The notes beneath the pieces are model-generated. The model saw only the letters and a program-made list of their open reading frames with translations. It had not been told where the DNA came from and ran no database searches. 64,000 nt of DNA. Source: Priapulus caudatus. Taxonomy: Eukaryota; Priapulida; Priapulimorpha; Priapulimorphida; Priapulidae. The DNA lies in contig NW_014577085.1 of the NCBI RefSeq assembly GCF_000485595.1, positions 658,288 to 722,287 of the forward strand. The letters run 5' to 3'. The first letter of the stretch is position 1, and the number at the start of each line of letters is the position of its first letter. The translations under genes and the position numbers were made by a program. Shown piece after piece: positions 1 to 12,626 of the stretch.

Positions 1-3000
1 GTTGGGCCGACTGGTCGGGCGATGACTCCTTCACGGAGAGCTCGCGGTAGATCTCGTCGGCCGTGTCGCCCGTCACGACGGCCGTGAAGTACTCGGCAAA
101 CTCCTGCTCGAGCTTGAGCGCGCGCTCCACGTACATGCTACGCGGCCGCGGCGACCTGCTCCTCGTTCGTGCGCTTCAGCATCTCCGGCGAGCGACTCTC
201 GCCGAGCGCGGCCGGATGAAGATCGCGATCGGGTACAGCTGCGCCACCTGGAGGCGCTTGATGGCGTTGCCGCTCACGTCGAGGATGCAGTGCTTGCCGC
301 TCTCGCAACTTCGCCTGCCGGACGCGGCACGCTCGTGCCGTACATTGTCGTTGTAACTGGCCGCGCCTGCGATGAACAGGTGGTTCTGGATGTCGCGCTC
401 CATCTGCTCGCGCAGCGGACGCGACAAAGTGGTAGTCGCGCGCGTCCACCTCGTACTCGCGCCGCGGTCGCGGCGTCGTGTGCGGCACGCAGCCTGCGCG
501 AAGCGCTCCGGAACTCGTGATGCAGTGTCGTCGCTTGGACCGGCGGTCCTTGAGCGCGCCGAGCGACTCGACACAGGCCGCGTGTAGGCGCGCTGGTTGC
601 TGGCACCGACGCGCCTCAGTTGAAAAGGGGAAACAGCGGCGTCGCCCGTCCGCCGCGTCCAGGTGACTGCTCGTCGCCCATCTACTCGCTCTATCTCGTG
701 CCTCCGAGTCGCGGCCGCTCTCTTCGAGAAGAAAGTGCTTCTCTTGTTCTCTTCTCGACGTGCCGACTGAATTCGTCGCCGCCCGGCAGCCGCGGCCAGC
801 CCGTGCCCCGCCGCACGCCGCGCCGCTGCCGCCGCCGCCCTTTCCCGAGAACTTCACCTGCTTGACGCGTGAGCGCTCGCGCCGCTCCACGCGCTTCTTG
901 CTCGGGATGATGCCGATGCCTTCCTCGTCGCCGTCGACGAGCACCTTGCGCGCCTGCCACCACTCGTCGTCGCTCGCGTTCGTCACGTGCAGGATGTCGC
1001 CGTAGCCGAACGGCAGGCCGCGACTCGGCAGCCCGCTGTCGCGCGCCGGGTCGTAGTCGAAGAGCGCGCGCACGTAGAGCGTCCGCTTCTGCGACGTGCG
1101 AAGGCTTCCCGTGCCGGTGCTCAGCATCTGCTCGCGCAGCGTGTGGATCTTCGCCTCGAAGCAGTTGTACTCGTCGGGTCGGTAACGCGCGACGATCGCC
1201 ACCGTGTGGCCGGCGTTCTTCAGCGCCGTCGCCGCCTGCTCGTGCGTCGCCAGCGTCAGGTCGGCTCCGTTCACCGACACGATCTGGTCGCCGCGCCGCA
1301 GCTCGCCGCTCAGGTCGGCCGGTCCGCCGGCGAGGATGAACGAGATGAAGATGCCCTCGCCGTCCTCGCCGCCGACGATGTTGAAGCCGAGGCCGGACGC
1401 GCCGCGCGACAGCACGACGCGCCGCGGCTCGCGCGTCATCTCCCCGTCGTCGCTCACTGGCGTCGCGAGGTCCGACAGGTCGCCGCCGCCGCCGCCGCCG
1501 TTGCCGCAGCCGGCGACGTCGAGGTCGTCGAACGAGTCGCGGGTCGTGCGGATGATCGGCAGCGCGACGGGCTTCAGCTTGGTGAGGTGCGGCGGCGCGC
1601 ACGGCGACGATGCGCCAGACGACGCCGGCGCAACCTTCTGGCGCGGCTCGGTGTCGAAGCGTACGACGTGCAGCGGCTCCTGTTTAGCGGCGGCGTAGGA
1701 CTTCCCGCTGCTGCGATTCTCCTCCTGCTGAGCGAGCGGCGCATTGAAGCCGACACACGCCTTCTCTCCTCCTCCTCCTCCTCCTGCCTGCTTGTGTGGC
1801 GAATACAGCCCGTCGTACTCCGGCGGCGGCGTCGCGGCGACGATCGGTGGCGGCGGAGGCGCGCAGTCGTCGGCATCCGCACCGCTGCCGCAGCCTCCGT
1901 TGCCCTTGGCGACGATGAGGAGGACGCGGTCTGCGGTGGCCTTCAGGATGGAGACGGCTTCCTCGTGCGTGATTCCCTCGAGCGTGCGCTCACCGACACA
2001 CACCAGCCGGTCGTTCACCTGCATGCGGCCGTCGAGGTGCGCCGCACCGCCCTCGATGATCTTCGTCACGAAGATGCCGTCGTCGCCGGGCACGTGCTGG
2101 TTGCCGATGCCGCCCGCGATGCTGAAGCCAAGCCCGCGGGTTCCCTTGACGAGCTCGATGACCTCGCTGTCGGCGGGTCGCTGCCGCCGCCGGATGCTGA
2201 GGTGCACGGTGGCACCAGCGCGCTTCAGGGCCTCGACGGCGGCGGCGTGCGGGACGATGCGCGTGTCGGCGTCGTTCACGCGCTCGATGATGTCGTTCAC
2301 GCGCAGGCGTCCGTCGACGGCTGCCGCGCCGCCGGGGATCAGCTTGGTGATGTAGATGCTTGGGTCGTTCTCGACGTGCGGGTTGTCGGTGCCGCCGGCG
2401 ATGCTGAAGCCCAGCCCCGTGCTGCCGCGCTCCAGTGACATCTCCTCCCGCTCCCAGTCGTCCTCGTCGCCGTCGTCGCCGACGATCGGATGTGGAAGCT
2501 GCTGCTCGGGCGAGTCGAGCAGGTCGATGCTCGGCGTTTTCGCGCGCCGGATGAACGGCATCGTGAACGGTGGCTCGTCGACGGGCGACGGTGGCGGCGG
2601 CGTCGACGACGCGAGCGTGTGGTTGTTTGTCGCCGCGGCGATGACGGCGGAGGTGGGGTCGTGAGCGATCGGAGGCGGCGGCGGCGGGAACGAGGCGTCG
2701 TCGAGCGACTCCTGCCGCGTCTTCTCGAGCGAGGCGATGAGCGAGCGTATCGGCTGCTCCTTCTCCCACTTCTGCGCGATCTGCAGCGTCTCAAGCGTCT
2801 TCTGCTGCAGCGTCTTCGAGTCGTCGAGTAGCGTCAGCTCGTAGAACTCCTGGATGTCGAGCAGCGCCTGGAAAAGCCGGCTCTTGAAGATGCGGATCAC
2901 CTTCTCGATGGCCTGCTTCAGTGCCTTGTCGTTTGGCTTCGTCAGCTTGCCGTGATAGTCCTCGAGCAGTTCGAGTGCGCGGTGGGCGTCCTGCTTGCTA

Positions 3001-3017
3001 ACGGGCATCTTGTACAT
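1..3017 (-). CDS. DLG1: DLG/PSD-95-type MAGUK scaffold, single exon, 3' end off window, GK domain frameshifted
   Basis: Membrane-associated guanylate kinase scaffold that organises junctional or synaptic protein complexes under the plasma membrane. Numbered from codon 3018-3020, an N-terminal L27 region spans about residues 5-65, then a proline-rich linker, PDZ1 about 193-279, PDZ2 about 288-373 and PDZ3 about 534-614, each with a GLGF carboxylate loop, and SH3 about 647-713 (ALFDYD, DDEWWQA). These are open in one frame from 3017 to about 840. The guanylate-kinase part (about 1-600) is recognisable only by changing frame: [38 protein letters not shown] and [16 protein letters not shown] lie in different frames. 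The usual frame hits a stop at 138-140. Codon 3018-3020 is GTG; ATG occurs at 3015-3017 and 3006-3008. The second matches the family start (MPVSKQD) and is preferred. No introns are visible, unlike the neighbouring genes. Coding GC is far above the flanks. The frameshifts may be sequence errors or decay. The last residues lie outside the window. Confidence 0.88.
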
Positions 3018-5471
3018 CACGTAGCGTTTGCGATTCCCAGGCTACACGATGGCGTTCCCGCGCCTGCCGCATCACATAGCCGCGCACATGGCCGTCGCCG
3101 GTGAGCGCTGGTGGTCCTGACGATGGCGAGCGACACGCCACCTGGTGTCGCGTCTCGGGGCGAGATGAAGCGGAAAGCCGCGGATGATCGTCTCGGTTGT
3201 GAGGCGCACAGCGCTGTATCAGATGACAATCGCTCGCCGTTTGCTTGATGTGGTGTCGATCACGTAATGCGGTTGTTGTTGTTGGAAGGAACGGCGCTTC
3301 GTGCCTATCAACAAATTCTCGCCGATCCCTCAACCGTGTGACAAACACAGCAATGACGTGTCAATCTTATGGCAGATGACAAGAAATCGTGCCGGACAAA
3401 TTGTGACTAACCACACGAGAGTGAGGTGATGTATAATGAATACGACAGCTGATAGTCTAGTGTCTCACGGTTACTAGTGTTTGACAGTGAAGGCCACAAA
3501 CTCCAAGGTTTCAATCTCCCTTTCGTTGCTGAACACGGCACTGGTGATGCGCGAATGAGGGCTTCCTTTATATCTCAACCAATCCTTTCTGTAAGGCAAA
3601 CCAAATAATATTTTAGTTGCTAGCCACAAATAAACTGCCTCTTTAATGGTATGAAATTATTACGATGATCCCAAGAGATACATGCTTTGAAAAAACAAAG
3701 TGGCTATGCGTCTGGTCACCCATTACAAAGCTGAGCACAGATTCCCAAATTACAAACATTATTTCGAATTAGAAATCGTTGATTTTACTGGATTTACTAT
3801 TGTTTCAAAAGTTACAAAAACACATTTTTTTGATAAAATACCTAAAGGTAAGTAATATTATGGTAAAAACATTGTTTTTTACTAAAAATATATAGTTGGG
3901 TTCACATAAGAAATATATGACCGGACGCGTAGCCTGGGAGCTGGGCGTCCGGGCGTAGCCACGGCCTTGAAAAAAACATAAATGAATAGCATGCCGTAAA
4001 CACGATATAAAGGTATTAACACGTTCACAGCTAAGCAAGAGATATCGCGTAAATAGCATATGAAATGCATCAGCATGCCATTAAATTACCTTTCATTGTA
4101 AGTAACATCAATCTAGAATTTTATTGGTGGGATGGTAGGTATACAACAGATTCTTTTGCCATCAACCACACACAAGTTCAAGTTCAAGTAAAATTTATTT
4201 TCATCGGTATATAATGAACATTGAGCTTTTGCACCGATACCACATTATATACTTGATTACATACTACATAGTCATTACTATTAGCATGTGATCAAGGGCA
4301 CATCAATTGTCATAGAGAATAGAATAATTACACGAAAACTCTGTTACAGTTTAGTATTCTTCACGACCTGGCCCACCACGCTATCTCATTGTGCCACCTT
4401 ACTAACTGAAAGTTTGTCACTCTAAATAACGAACGAACGAACGTGTGATGGTGTTACAAATGCGTGTTAATGACACTCATGTCGCACTGTCGCACTGTCG
4501 CACTGCCGCCGCCCTCATACATTTTTCCCCGCCATCAACTCGAACTGTGGTGAACTTTGACCTTACGATAACATTTTGATATTTACCTCCAATTTTTATT
4601 TTAATGAATAAATTTGAAAGAAGAAAGATTCATCAATAAATTGTTATCAGAGTTTGTACTAGTAAAAGACTAAATGTTTCAGTAACAAGCCATTCTTGTT
4701 GCAGCAGCAACATGAAGTTAGGTACAGTAGCGTGTAAGCAGCTAAGCGTATGGATTCCCTTTCTGTGTGCTCATCAATATATATGACTCCACATATAGCA
4801 TCTCCACAATGTAAATGGGGTTTAAATGATATTCTAGTTTTACTGGACGAATAATACTAAAAATTAGTTGATAATACACAAATTGTAAATTTTCCCTGAT
4901 TTCCTGCTAGCAAATGTAGAATAAATTAGCAAATGTTTTATTAACTATAATGCAAGTCGGGTGCATGCCAGTAAGGCAGGCAGGCACTCACACATACAGT
5001 GATTAAGCTGATGTATTGTCCCACTGGTCCTCATGCCTATAATACGCTTAAATATTACGAAAAACCTACGTGCATGGCATTCTGCAGCCTCGTTTACACA
5101 GGCATGCACAACCTAACTACGAATGCAATCCTTTAGGATCACAGAGACTAGCATGCAACAAGCATACACTATTTGAGAGCTGAATTAATTAGTACAGCAC
5201 ATTACATACAGCTTATGACAGATTCACATGCATTAATTAGTATTTAAAACTTTAATGAATCTCTCAGTGCCTTAAAATTTGAATTCGATAATGAAACATT
5301 CGCTCCTAACAACGATTGTTCGCTCTTTCCCATGTCTAGCCAAACAAACAATAATCGTGAGTAGGATCTGGATTCATCAGGCACAGATTAGCAACGAAGC
5401 ATAGAAATGCAAGCAAAACTGAAGAGGCTTCTACATCACAACTCAAAACCTTCTAATCTAGTTGGGAGTTG
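3018..5471. other. 5' flank of the DLG gene, no gene recognised
   Basis: Base composition drops from GC-rich to AT-rich within a few hundred bases of the DLG start. No open frame here resembles a known protein. A three-fold GTCGCACT repeat lies at 4481-4507. The promoter and any 5' untranslated exons of DLG should lie in this stretch, but I see no decisive motif. Confidence 0.6.
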
Positions 5472-5754
5472 AAGCCTAAAAAAAGACGTTTGTTTCCGCT
5501 AACCCGACCGAGTCCATTTTAAACCGCCATGTCGAAACTTTTTATTATGATCGGCAAAAAAAACAATTTTTTAAATATCGATCGGTGAATGCATTGATTT
5601 GACTTTGAAGTCATTATATAAGCTGTTATAAGTATAAAACAAGTATTGTTAGAATAAAAATAAAAAAGTTGATAAAAAAAAAGTTTTGCCTGCCTACCGT
5701 GTCCAATTTTTTCCAGCTCGTTAGCGGAAACAAACATCTTTTTTTCTTAGGCCT
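5472..5754. mobile_element. Short TIR element (MITE), GGCC-ended family
   Basis: Terminal inverted repeats of about 35 bp. The left end reads AAGCCTAAAAAAAGACG and continues TTTGTTTCCGCTAAC. The right end reads GTTAGCGGAAACAAAC and runs to TTAGGCCTGAG. It is about 280 bp with no coding capacity. The ends resemble those of the elements at 15556 and 38782, so they probably form one non-autonomous family, perhaps PIF/Harbinger-like; that assignment is inferred. Confidence 0.7.
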
Positions 5755-6333
5755 GAGTGAAAATGGTTATCACAGACCGTTATGGGCGTTGTAGGCTGAT
5801 CAATGCTCTCTGCATAAAGTTGTGCAAAAAAATCCACAAATAAATACATGTATGTATAACACATGCAAAATTCTTTCAATATATCCATATACACTAGGTA
5901 TAAAACTGTGATAGATGTGTCTATATGCTGAGACATTTCACAACAGTGCAATATTCTTTCTCATGTTTAGCAACTAAACACCATCACACACGCATCCACA
6001 CACACGTACATTCGCGCGCACGCACACACGCACACACATACATGCAAAAAGTTAATGGTAACATACATATAACATAAATATCTATCTATCTGTATATTTG
6101 CAATAGAAATGAGATCACCATACTTACAATACATCAAGTTTTGCTTTAGGTCCCTGTGCTATGCCAGCCACTGTTCCTTTAGAAGTATTGCGACACCATC
6201 CAACCAGACGCAGTTCAGAGGCTTTCGTTCTTGTGTACTAGTGAGAAGCAGAAACGAGATCAGTGTTTACCGATTCAAAAACAGAACAATATCAACTAAA
6301 CTAAAACAGAACACGCGCGCACGCACACACACA

Positions 6334-6377
<44 letters not shown>

Positions 6378-7280
6378 CACACACACAATGACATATAATA
6401 GAATCACTCAATGTCTTTTAATTATCTCAGTAAAATAGTTGACAGCACACTAGTGCTTTCTGCTTTTCTACTGCTATCATCTTTTGCAGAAGTGTAAACT
6501 GACAGAGCACGACAAACAACTAGTTTCCGAACATTTACGCCAGCTAGTTAGTGATACATACCACTACTTACAAGCAAGTCATGCCAAAACGTGCAGAAAG
6601 CGTTTTTAGAAGATATTAATTAGGTTAACATGCACGAAATTTACATTTACTTCATATGCACTAAAATCTAAATCGAAAACGGGTTAGCCACTACAATAAT
6701 TTGTTCCCAAGAGCAACATGTAAATGTATTGAAACATGCTCATGTACATGGGCAGGCATGTGAATGCAACGCATGAACATGAGCCTGCACACAAACTACA
6801 TGAAGATAAACAGCTAAATAGTTTAACACTATTATCAGTTGTAGCTGAAGCTTTCTTTCAATCTTTAGCCCATATAAATCTCACCTTTCTGAAGAAAACC
6901 CCTAGAACAAAAAGAAAAGGAAGAAATCACGAATATAGCACAGAAAGATGTAAAATGAAATGCATGCTACACCGATTCTAACACAGCAGCAAAACAATAA
7001 TCTTGCAACACATATCCTACATAACTGGGTAGCTTTTTCCATAAACAGACATTTTAGATATACATACATGTACATAAACTATCATGCACATGCTAAAACA
7101 TTCACTGCATACCACCGTTAAGGTTAACCCGTAACAGTACCAGATAAATGCAACACCACACACACAAAATTGCAATCAAGATAAATGACTTGCATTAGAA
7201 CACTTTCTGGCTGCAAATATTGTGCATTTCACGTTTTTGTGATGTTTTTAATGCTAAACATATTTAAACATTTTGAGTAA
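5755..7280. other. Gene-free stretch with a CACG/CACA microsatellite
   Basis: An ACGC/CACG simple repeat occupies about 6311-6388, and a smaller CA-rich patch lies near 5990-6040. The open frame across the microsatellite is a low-complexity artefact. Nothing else is recognised. Confidence 0.6.
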
Positions 7281-8168
7281 GGCCAAAACAAAATATAGGT
7301 GTGGTTACCGTTTCCCGACCGACCCTATTTATTCCCAGCGACCCTAAACATTTTATTGTTAATTTTCTTTAAAGGAACAGTAGCCTCTAGGTTCTAGGGT
7401 TATTTTCAGCTAATTTAGGTTATAATTGCGCTACATAAAAAGTTTCATGGTTCAATCACCATTAGAAATATTTTTTTTTAATGTTTTAAAACTAACGACT
7501 ACAGTTTGATTACAACGACGGTGGCGCCACTCAAAGCGCACGATCTGAGAAGTTGCGCAAAACCACTTTCCAGCCAAGGGCTACAGACCGAGGGTATTTC
7601 TTATTTATTCATTTAAAAGCAAAAGGATTGTAATATCTTATAAACGACATATAGTTTCAGTTATAATATGGATAAATTTGCCCTAAAATGAATATCGTTC
7701 GGTTAAATAGCATTTAGGTATAAATATAATTGCACTTTTGTGATTAGCCCTCGGTCATTTACCTGCAAAATAAAAATGCAAATACGCAACTTTTTCAGGG
7801 TGGCAGCACGGTCGCGGGTGTCATGGCGCCGTTCAAATTTCGTAGCGTTGATGTGTACATAATTAATTAAGTATCTGGTGACAAATACATGTGGGTATAG
7901 ACGATTTGTTATACAGTAAGTACAGTTGTATGCAGTAAAATCCTAGAGGCTACTGTCCCTTTAAAGTAAAAAAAAATAAATTAAAAATTAAAAAAAAAAG
8001 AACAAAAAAATATGAATTGGTCAGTTCCTGCTTCAAAAGGCACAACGCACATCCTTCGGACATGGTTCGTAAATAAAATGTTTCAATAAAATAAAATGTT
8101 TTCCCTACCTACCTACCCTATTTTTTTTCGGCATGAAACGGTAACCACACATATATTTTGTTTTGGCC
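7281..8168. mobile_element. Non-autonomous TIR element with TAA target duplication
   Basis: Inverted termini begin GGCCAAAACAAAATATA and end TATATTTTGTTTTGGCC, followed inward by GGTGTGGTTACCGTTTC and its complement. TAA directly flanks both ends (7278-7280 and 8169-8171), the 3-bp TWA type of duplication made by PIF/Harbinger transposases. No transposase frame is present. A second element is nested inside it. Confidence 0.78.
7368..7965. mobile_element. MITE nested inside the 7281-8168 element
   Basis: The ends TTTAAAGGAACAGTAGCC and GGCTACTGTCCCTTTAAA form a 24-25 bp inverted repeat. The interior (for example the ACAACGACGGTGGCGCCAC area) recurs in diverged form at about 57886-58255 without matching ends. 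No coding potential is seen. Confidence 0.75.
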
Positions 8169-8579
8169 TAAACTAAAAACAATGCATTTGAAACATTACA
8201 GGTTATCAGTATTTTTTTATTATCTGGTGTGACGTTGCTAAAACAATATTTTGCCTGTAATCAAAGTATAGTTGCTTTTGTCATTGAGATACATAGTTCA
8301 ATGTGGCTAGCAACAGAAAACCTCTGTACGTATAGATCTGTATTGCAGCAAATTACCTTGTAAGGCTAATATCATTAATCAGCCTCTAAATTCGACATGT
8401 TCAAAGTTGGAATTATGCCAGTGTTATATAAACGTATATAATTAATAATGATAAGATCACATTTTTCATAGACAATGATATTCTGATAACAAAGCAAGTG
8501 TTTTATAAATCAATATATAACCTTGTTAAACACAAGCAACTGGGCTGGTTTTGCTGTAGGTAGCATCCAGGAATGACTT

Positions 8580-9641
8580 AAAACAAGAGCCGCAAAGCAA
8601 CTGGGCTCATCTGAGGTGTGTTGCTATGGTTATGAACGTAAAATTTCAGTCGTGCGTAGTGACACATTTGTTAGGCGCAGATATGCAGATACGCAGTTGC
8701 GTACACATCATTTCAGCACCCTTCTGCATTCTGCATACCTCCCAAATTCCATTGGTTGATACAAATCGCGTGCCTGAAACTCCTATTTTATGGTGCATTG
8801 TGACCATAACCCTAACCCTATTAAAAAAAAAATATTGTTAATTATTGTAAAAATTATTTGTTGTTATGAAATTGTTGTAAATAAATCATGTAAATATTTG
8901 CCTTAATTGGAACGAAATAGTTAAATGGCTAAAGATAGAAAAATACAGAAAACAGGTAAATAATAACAAATCTAATGGGATTCGATCGAAGGACCTTTGA
9001 GCCGTAATCCTGTGCTGTAGCCGTTGGGCTATCGAGGCATATTGGCTTTCCAGATTATGGATGTTCCATAAATATGAGAACACTGTGACATCATTGAGGC
9101 AGTTCAGGAATCCATGTTTAACCTTCCTTTTGAGGGTCAAAAGATTATCCGACACTTACTCTTCGCATGGTCCTTTCAATAAAGCCATAAAAATGGTAGG
9201 TCACCGCTGAAACAAAAAAGTTTTTCAATCGCTCCGTCAGACCATGTCCTCAGAAAATGTCTAAAATCTGCCCTGTGCCCCATTGACCTTTGACCTCCAA
9301 TTTCGGCACAGTGATGGCTTTTCCTACCATGATGCTATACACCGACTATCACGAGACTAGGTCGAGCCATTTAGATTTGTGCCGCAATTCTGCATTTCCT
9401 CCCTATACCTTAAGTTAAGGAGGGAATGTTCCCCCTTCTTTTACACCTCTTGACCTTTGACCCCCAGCTTCGACATCCCAACTCGTTTTCGGATTACCCC
9501 CCCACCTCCCGAATATCGTGACCGTACGTCGAGCGGTTAAGATTTGTGCCCAACTGTTGACGGACGGCCGGACGCACGCACGCACGGACAATCATGCGAT
9601 TCTACAAGCTACATCCTGACTACGTCAGATAAGCTAAAAAA
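8580..9641 (-). repeat. Interspersed repeat family R1 (GCTCATCTGA ends), with SINE-like insert
   Basis: One end reads AAAACAAGAGCCGC followed by GGGCTCATCTGAGG. The other ends GTCAGATAAGCTAAAAA. Shared internal landmarks are GGGTCAAAAG, CTTTCAATAAAG, CACAGTGATGG and ACTTAAGG, then the CGTCGAGCGGTTAAG and CCAACTGTTGACGGACGG region. Related copies lie at 20470-21060, 30064-31150, 33268-34105, 39970-41705, 43921-44683 and 63096-64000. No protein is encoded. The mechanism is unknown. Confidence 0.75.
8965..9040 (-). repeat. tRNA-like head of a SINE
   Basis: On the minus strand the segment GCCTCGATAGCCCAACGG resembles a pol III A box (TRGCNNAGNGG). The downstream CTTCGATCGAATCCC resembles a B box. 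It lies inside the R1 repeat. It lacks a full cloverleaf, so it is read as a SINE piece and not as a tRNA gene. Confidence 0.5.
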
Positions 9642-9773
9642 CAGTAAGGGCTCTTATTAGAAAATCACTAGTATATTGATTACTCATTCTCTAATGAAAA
9701 GTCACTTGCTTGACAAGTTAGCAAATCATTCCATACCACATAAATATGTCATATAAAAATGCGGTTATATCAA

Positions 9774-10469
9774 ATACTGTTAGGGTTTGGAGGCGATTTT
9801 CGGTCGAAATTTCAATACCCACTTCATTTGATAGATCGCACCTATGGGCAGCTATGTATATGTAGAAATTATTTATATGCCTCCTAAACAGTTCCAAATC
9901 CCCGCATTAGTTAATTCTTAACACAGGCGTTCAATCATGGGAAATTTAGAACCATTTATTTACACAATTTTAGTACTCCATTGTTAGAAATGCTGAAGTT
10001 GCTGATTTTTCAAACGCTATTTCTCGAAACTCACAACTCCCATTCCAAAATTTTTTGTTACGTTTTAATGCTAACATATCAAAGGAAAAAAGGCTCCCTG
10101 GAATTTTTTTTAAATCTGATATTTTATAAGTTATGGCTCTTTGTTCACGAAATTGTTGCGTTTTGAAAATCACTACAAATTTGCGTACATCTTCAACTTA
10201 TTTCCTAAATTTAATAATTAAAAAAAAATTCCAGGGACCGTTTTTAGTTCACATTATTAACAACTTATGGTTAAAAGTTTAGGTCCAAACTCTTCGCTGT
10301 TTCTGAGAAATTAAAAAAAGAGAATTTTTTGGTATAAACTCACAATTTTTTCATCGAGAGCGTAGAGAGACATCTCTCTTATGTAATGGATATGAGTTTG
10401 ATTGAATTTGATGAGCAGTTATGTTGCAATGCCCTTTACAGTGTTACGCGTCCGTAACCCTAACAGTAT
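9774..10469. mobile_element. TIR element, ATACTGTTAGGGTT ends
   Basis: The left end ATACTGTTAGGGTT is exactly complemented by AACCCTAACAGTAT at 10456-10469. The body is 696 bp and AT-rich, with no transposase. The flanks do not show a clear target duplication. Confidence 0.65.
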
Positions 10470-12285
10470 CCTTTTAAGCATGTGATAACTTTACATAAAG
10501 CCTGCATATAAAACTGAATTTGGCACACAAAATCATATACAACATGAAAAATTCAACTAGAACTCACTTTATTCATACCACAATTGCAAACAGGATTGGT
10601 AAATCTATTAGCAATAAATTAATACTTTAAGACACGCAACAATAGGAGTAGCAATTGAACAACTATAAACTAATGCAGAATTATCAATACATTGGTAATA
10701 TAATGACTATTTAATCATCTTGTATCATAGTAATGTGTATTTTCCCATTTCATTATTTTTTTATATCCTAATATGTAAGCATATACTGCTCTTAGTTATA
10801 GTCTTTCTTTCTTTTTCTGTACCAACTGTTTACTGAGACCTAAACATGTGTGGTGGGATGATTGGGTTGATTACGGAAAAACAGCTACCCCTTGTATAAA
10901 ACTAACATAATTCACCCATCCATAATGCAAAGTTCAATCTAATATACTGACTCACCTACCTAATTGAGATACGTTTCTGAGTAATCACTCCAGAACATGA
11001 CAGTGGGACAAGTCACTAATTTCCCTCATCCACCCTAGTTAGGATATGCTGCCTAAATAATCATTCCACACCCTTAATAGTAGAGAAGGCAATATCACAC
11101 GATGAGAAATGCAAACCAACATGTCAACCTGCTACACACTGTGAATAATTACAAGCTTTCTCAGAGATTCCTGTTGATTTTTATAAAAATTACTGAAGCA
11201 CTATAATTTTTCTCCCTAATCACAGCATTAAGTATTTAAATGCCTCATCGCACGCTGTCTGCATGTCGTTTTTGCTGACTCATGTTTATAAATACAGCAA
11301 TTTAGTAGCTGCCAATTGCCAATTGGCATTCTGGAGAATAAAAGTTTCAATTTTGTCATCGGGAATTTCGTGTCGATAGCAACTGTCACAAGGTGATCAC
11401 GCAGCCACAATAAACACTTCAGTTATTCACGATCAAGATGTATCTAGCCGGTAGGATTAGTTTTTAAAACGTTATCTTAGTACCTGTACTAGACTGTATA
11501 ATACCACAAAAATAGCCACTGCGTGACAATACTCCACTATAGACTATTCAAATTATTCAAGGCTAGTGGAGAGAGAGAGGTATTGCTGCTGGTGGATGTT
11601 GAATCACGTCTAATTAAATAATGCGAAAAATTATTAACGAGCTCAAAACTAGATTCATTATTTAATGATGTGCGACAAAAAGATTAACAGAAGACATGAT
11701 TAAGGAAGATTTTAGACTTTAGGGTAAATGAAAGTGTCAATGACACTGTAGCTCACCACAAATTACGTTTTTATAATATTCAGATTTAAGCACTGCCTAA
11801 AAGCGGAGCTCCCGATGTGTAACGTGTAAGATTGAGAAGATACGCTTATTCCACATAGCTGCTATATACCACGTGACAATGGTGTTTCCCTGCCCATAAC
11901 ACAACTTTTGTCAAAGGTTAATTGGTTGCATGGAAATGTTTACTTCCTATGAGTTTTTCTAGGCGGTAGCACACGGTTGCCAACTGTATATCGCAATAAC
12001 AATTTATAAACCAAAATGAATCACAAGTTGTGACGGTAGATGGCGCTATACCTGCTTTGATGTTTCTTAGCGATGGCGTTCGAAATAAATAGGTTATGCT
12101 GCGTTCCGACATGTTTTGTAAAACTTTACTCTAATATAGACGTTTTATCGGCAGGGTGGAGAGGAAATACCAATTTTGCATTAAAGATATTGTCTTGTAA
12201 AACGAACCAGACGAGTGTGACACCACAGACTGTTATCTGCGTGTCTATATAATATGCTATATAATTGCCAAAACCTACCTAATTT
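10470..12285. other. AT-rich gene-free stretch
   Basis: Only short frames without recognisable domains occur. I see no RNA gene or clear repeat structure here. Confidence 0.5.
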
Positions 12286-12626
12286 GCATAATTTTTTTTT
12301 TTAATATCAAAACCCCTAGCCCTTATTCATTCACATACCAAAAATGAGCAAAATCCGTTGAGCCTGAACTGACTAATGGCAATTCCCATTTTTGCCAAAA
12401 AATTGCCGTGGCTCGAAAGTACGTCGACTGGCGTGCTCCAAAATAGGACGTTCAAACCTCTCCCATAGCAGTAACAACTATACCCAATTTCAAACATGTG
12501 GGTCAAACGGTTCCTGAACTTATTGTTGACCGTAGCTAAATGTTGACGGAAGGACGGACGGACGGACGGACGTACGACGACCCATGGCAATAGCTCCGCT
12601 TGACGATGTCAAGGTGAGCTAAAAAC
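12286..12626. repeat. Interspersed repeat family R2 (GACGGACGG ... GAGCTAAAAAC)
   Basis: The segment ends with a GGACGGACGGACGG run, CCCATGGCAATAGCTC and GATGTCAAGGTGAGCTAAAAAC. The same 3' portion recurs at 29628-29697 directly after an assembly gap. The terminal GAGCTAAAAA motif is shared with R1, so the two may be related. The left boundary is uncertain. Confidence 0.6.

Noticed and set aside
691-1602. Second long minus-strand frame of 303 codons
   Set aside because: It overlaps the DLG gene in another frame and is Arg/Ala-rich, again a result of GC-rich composition.
987-2438. Long plus-strand open frame of 483 codons
   Set aside because: It is antisense to the intact DLG PDZ-coding frame in very GC-rich DNA where stops are rare. 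Its peptide is a low-complexity Arg/Ala/Val-rich sequence with no domain.
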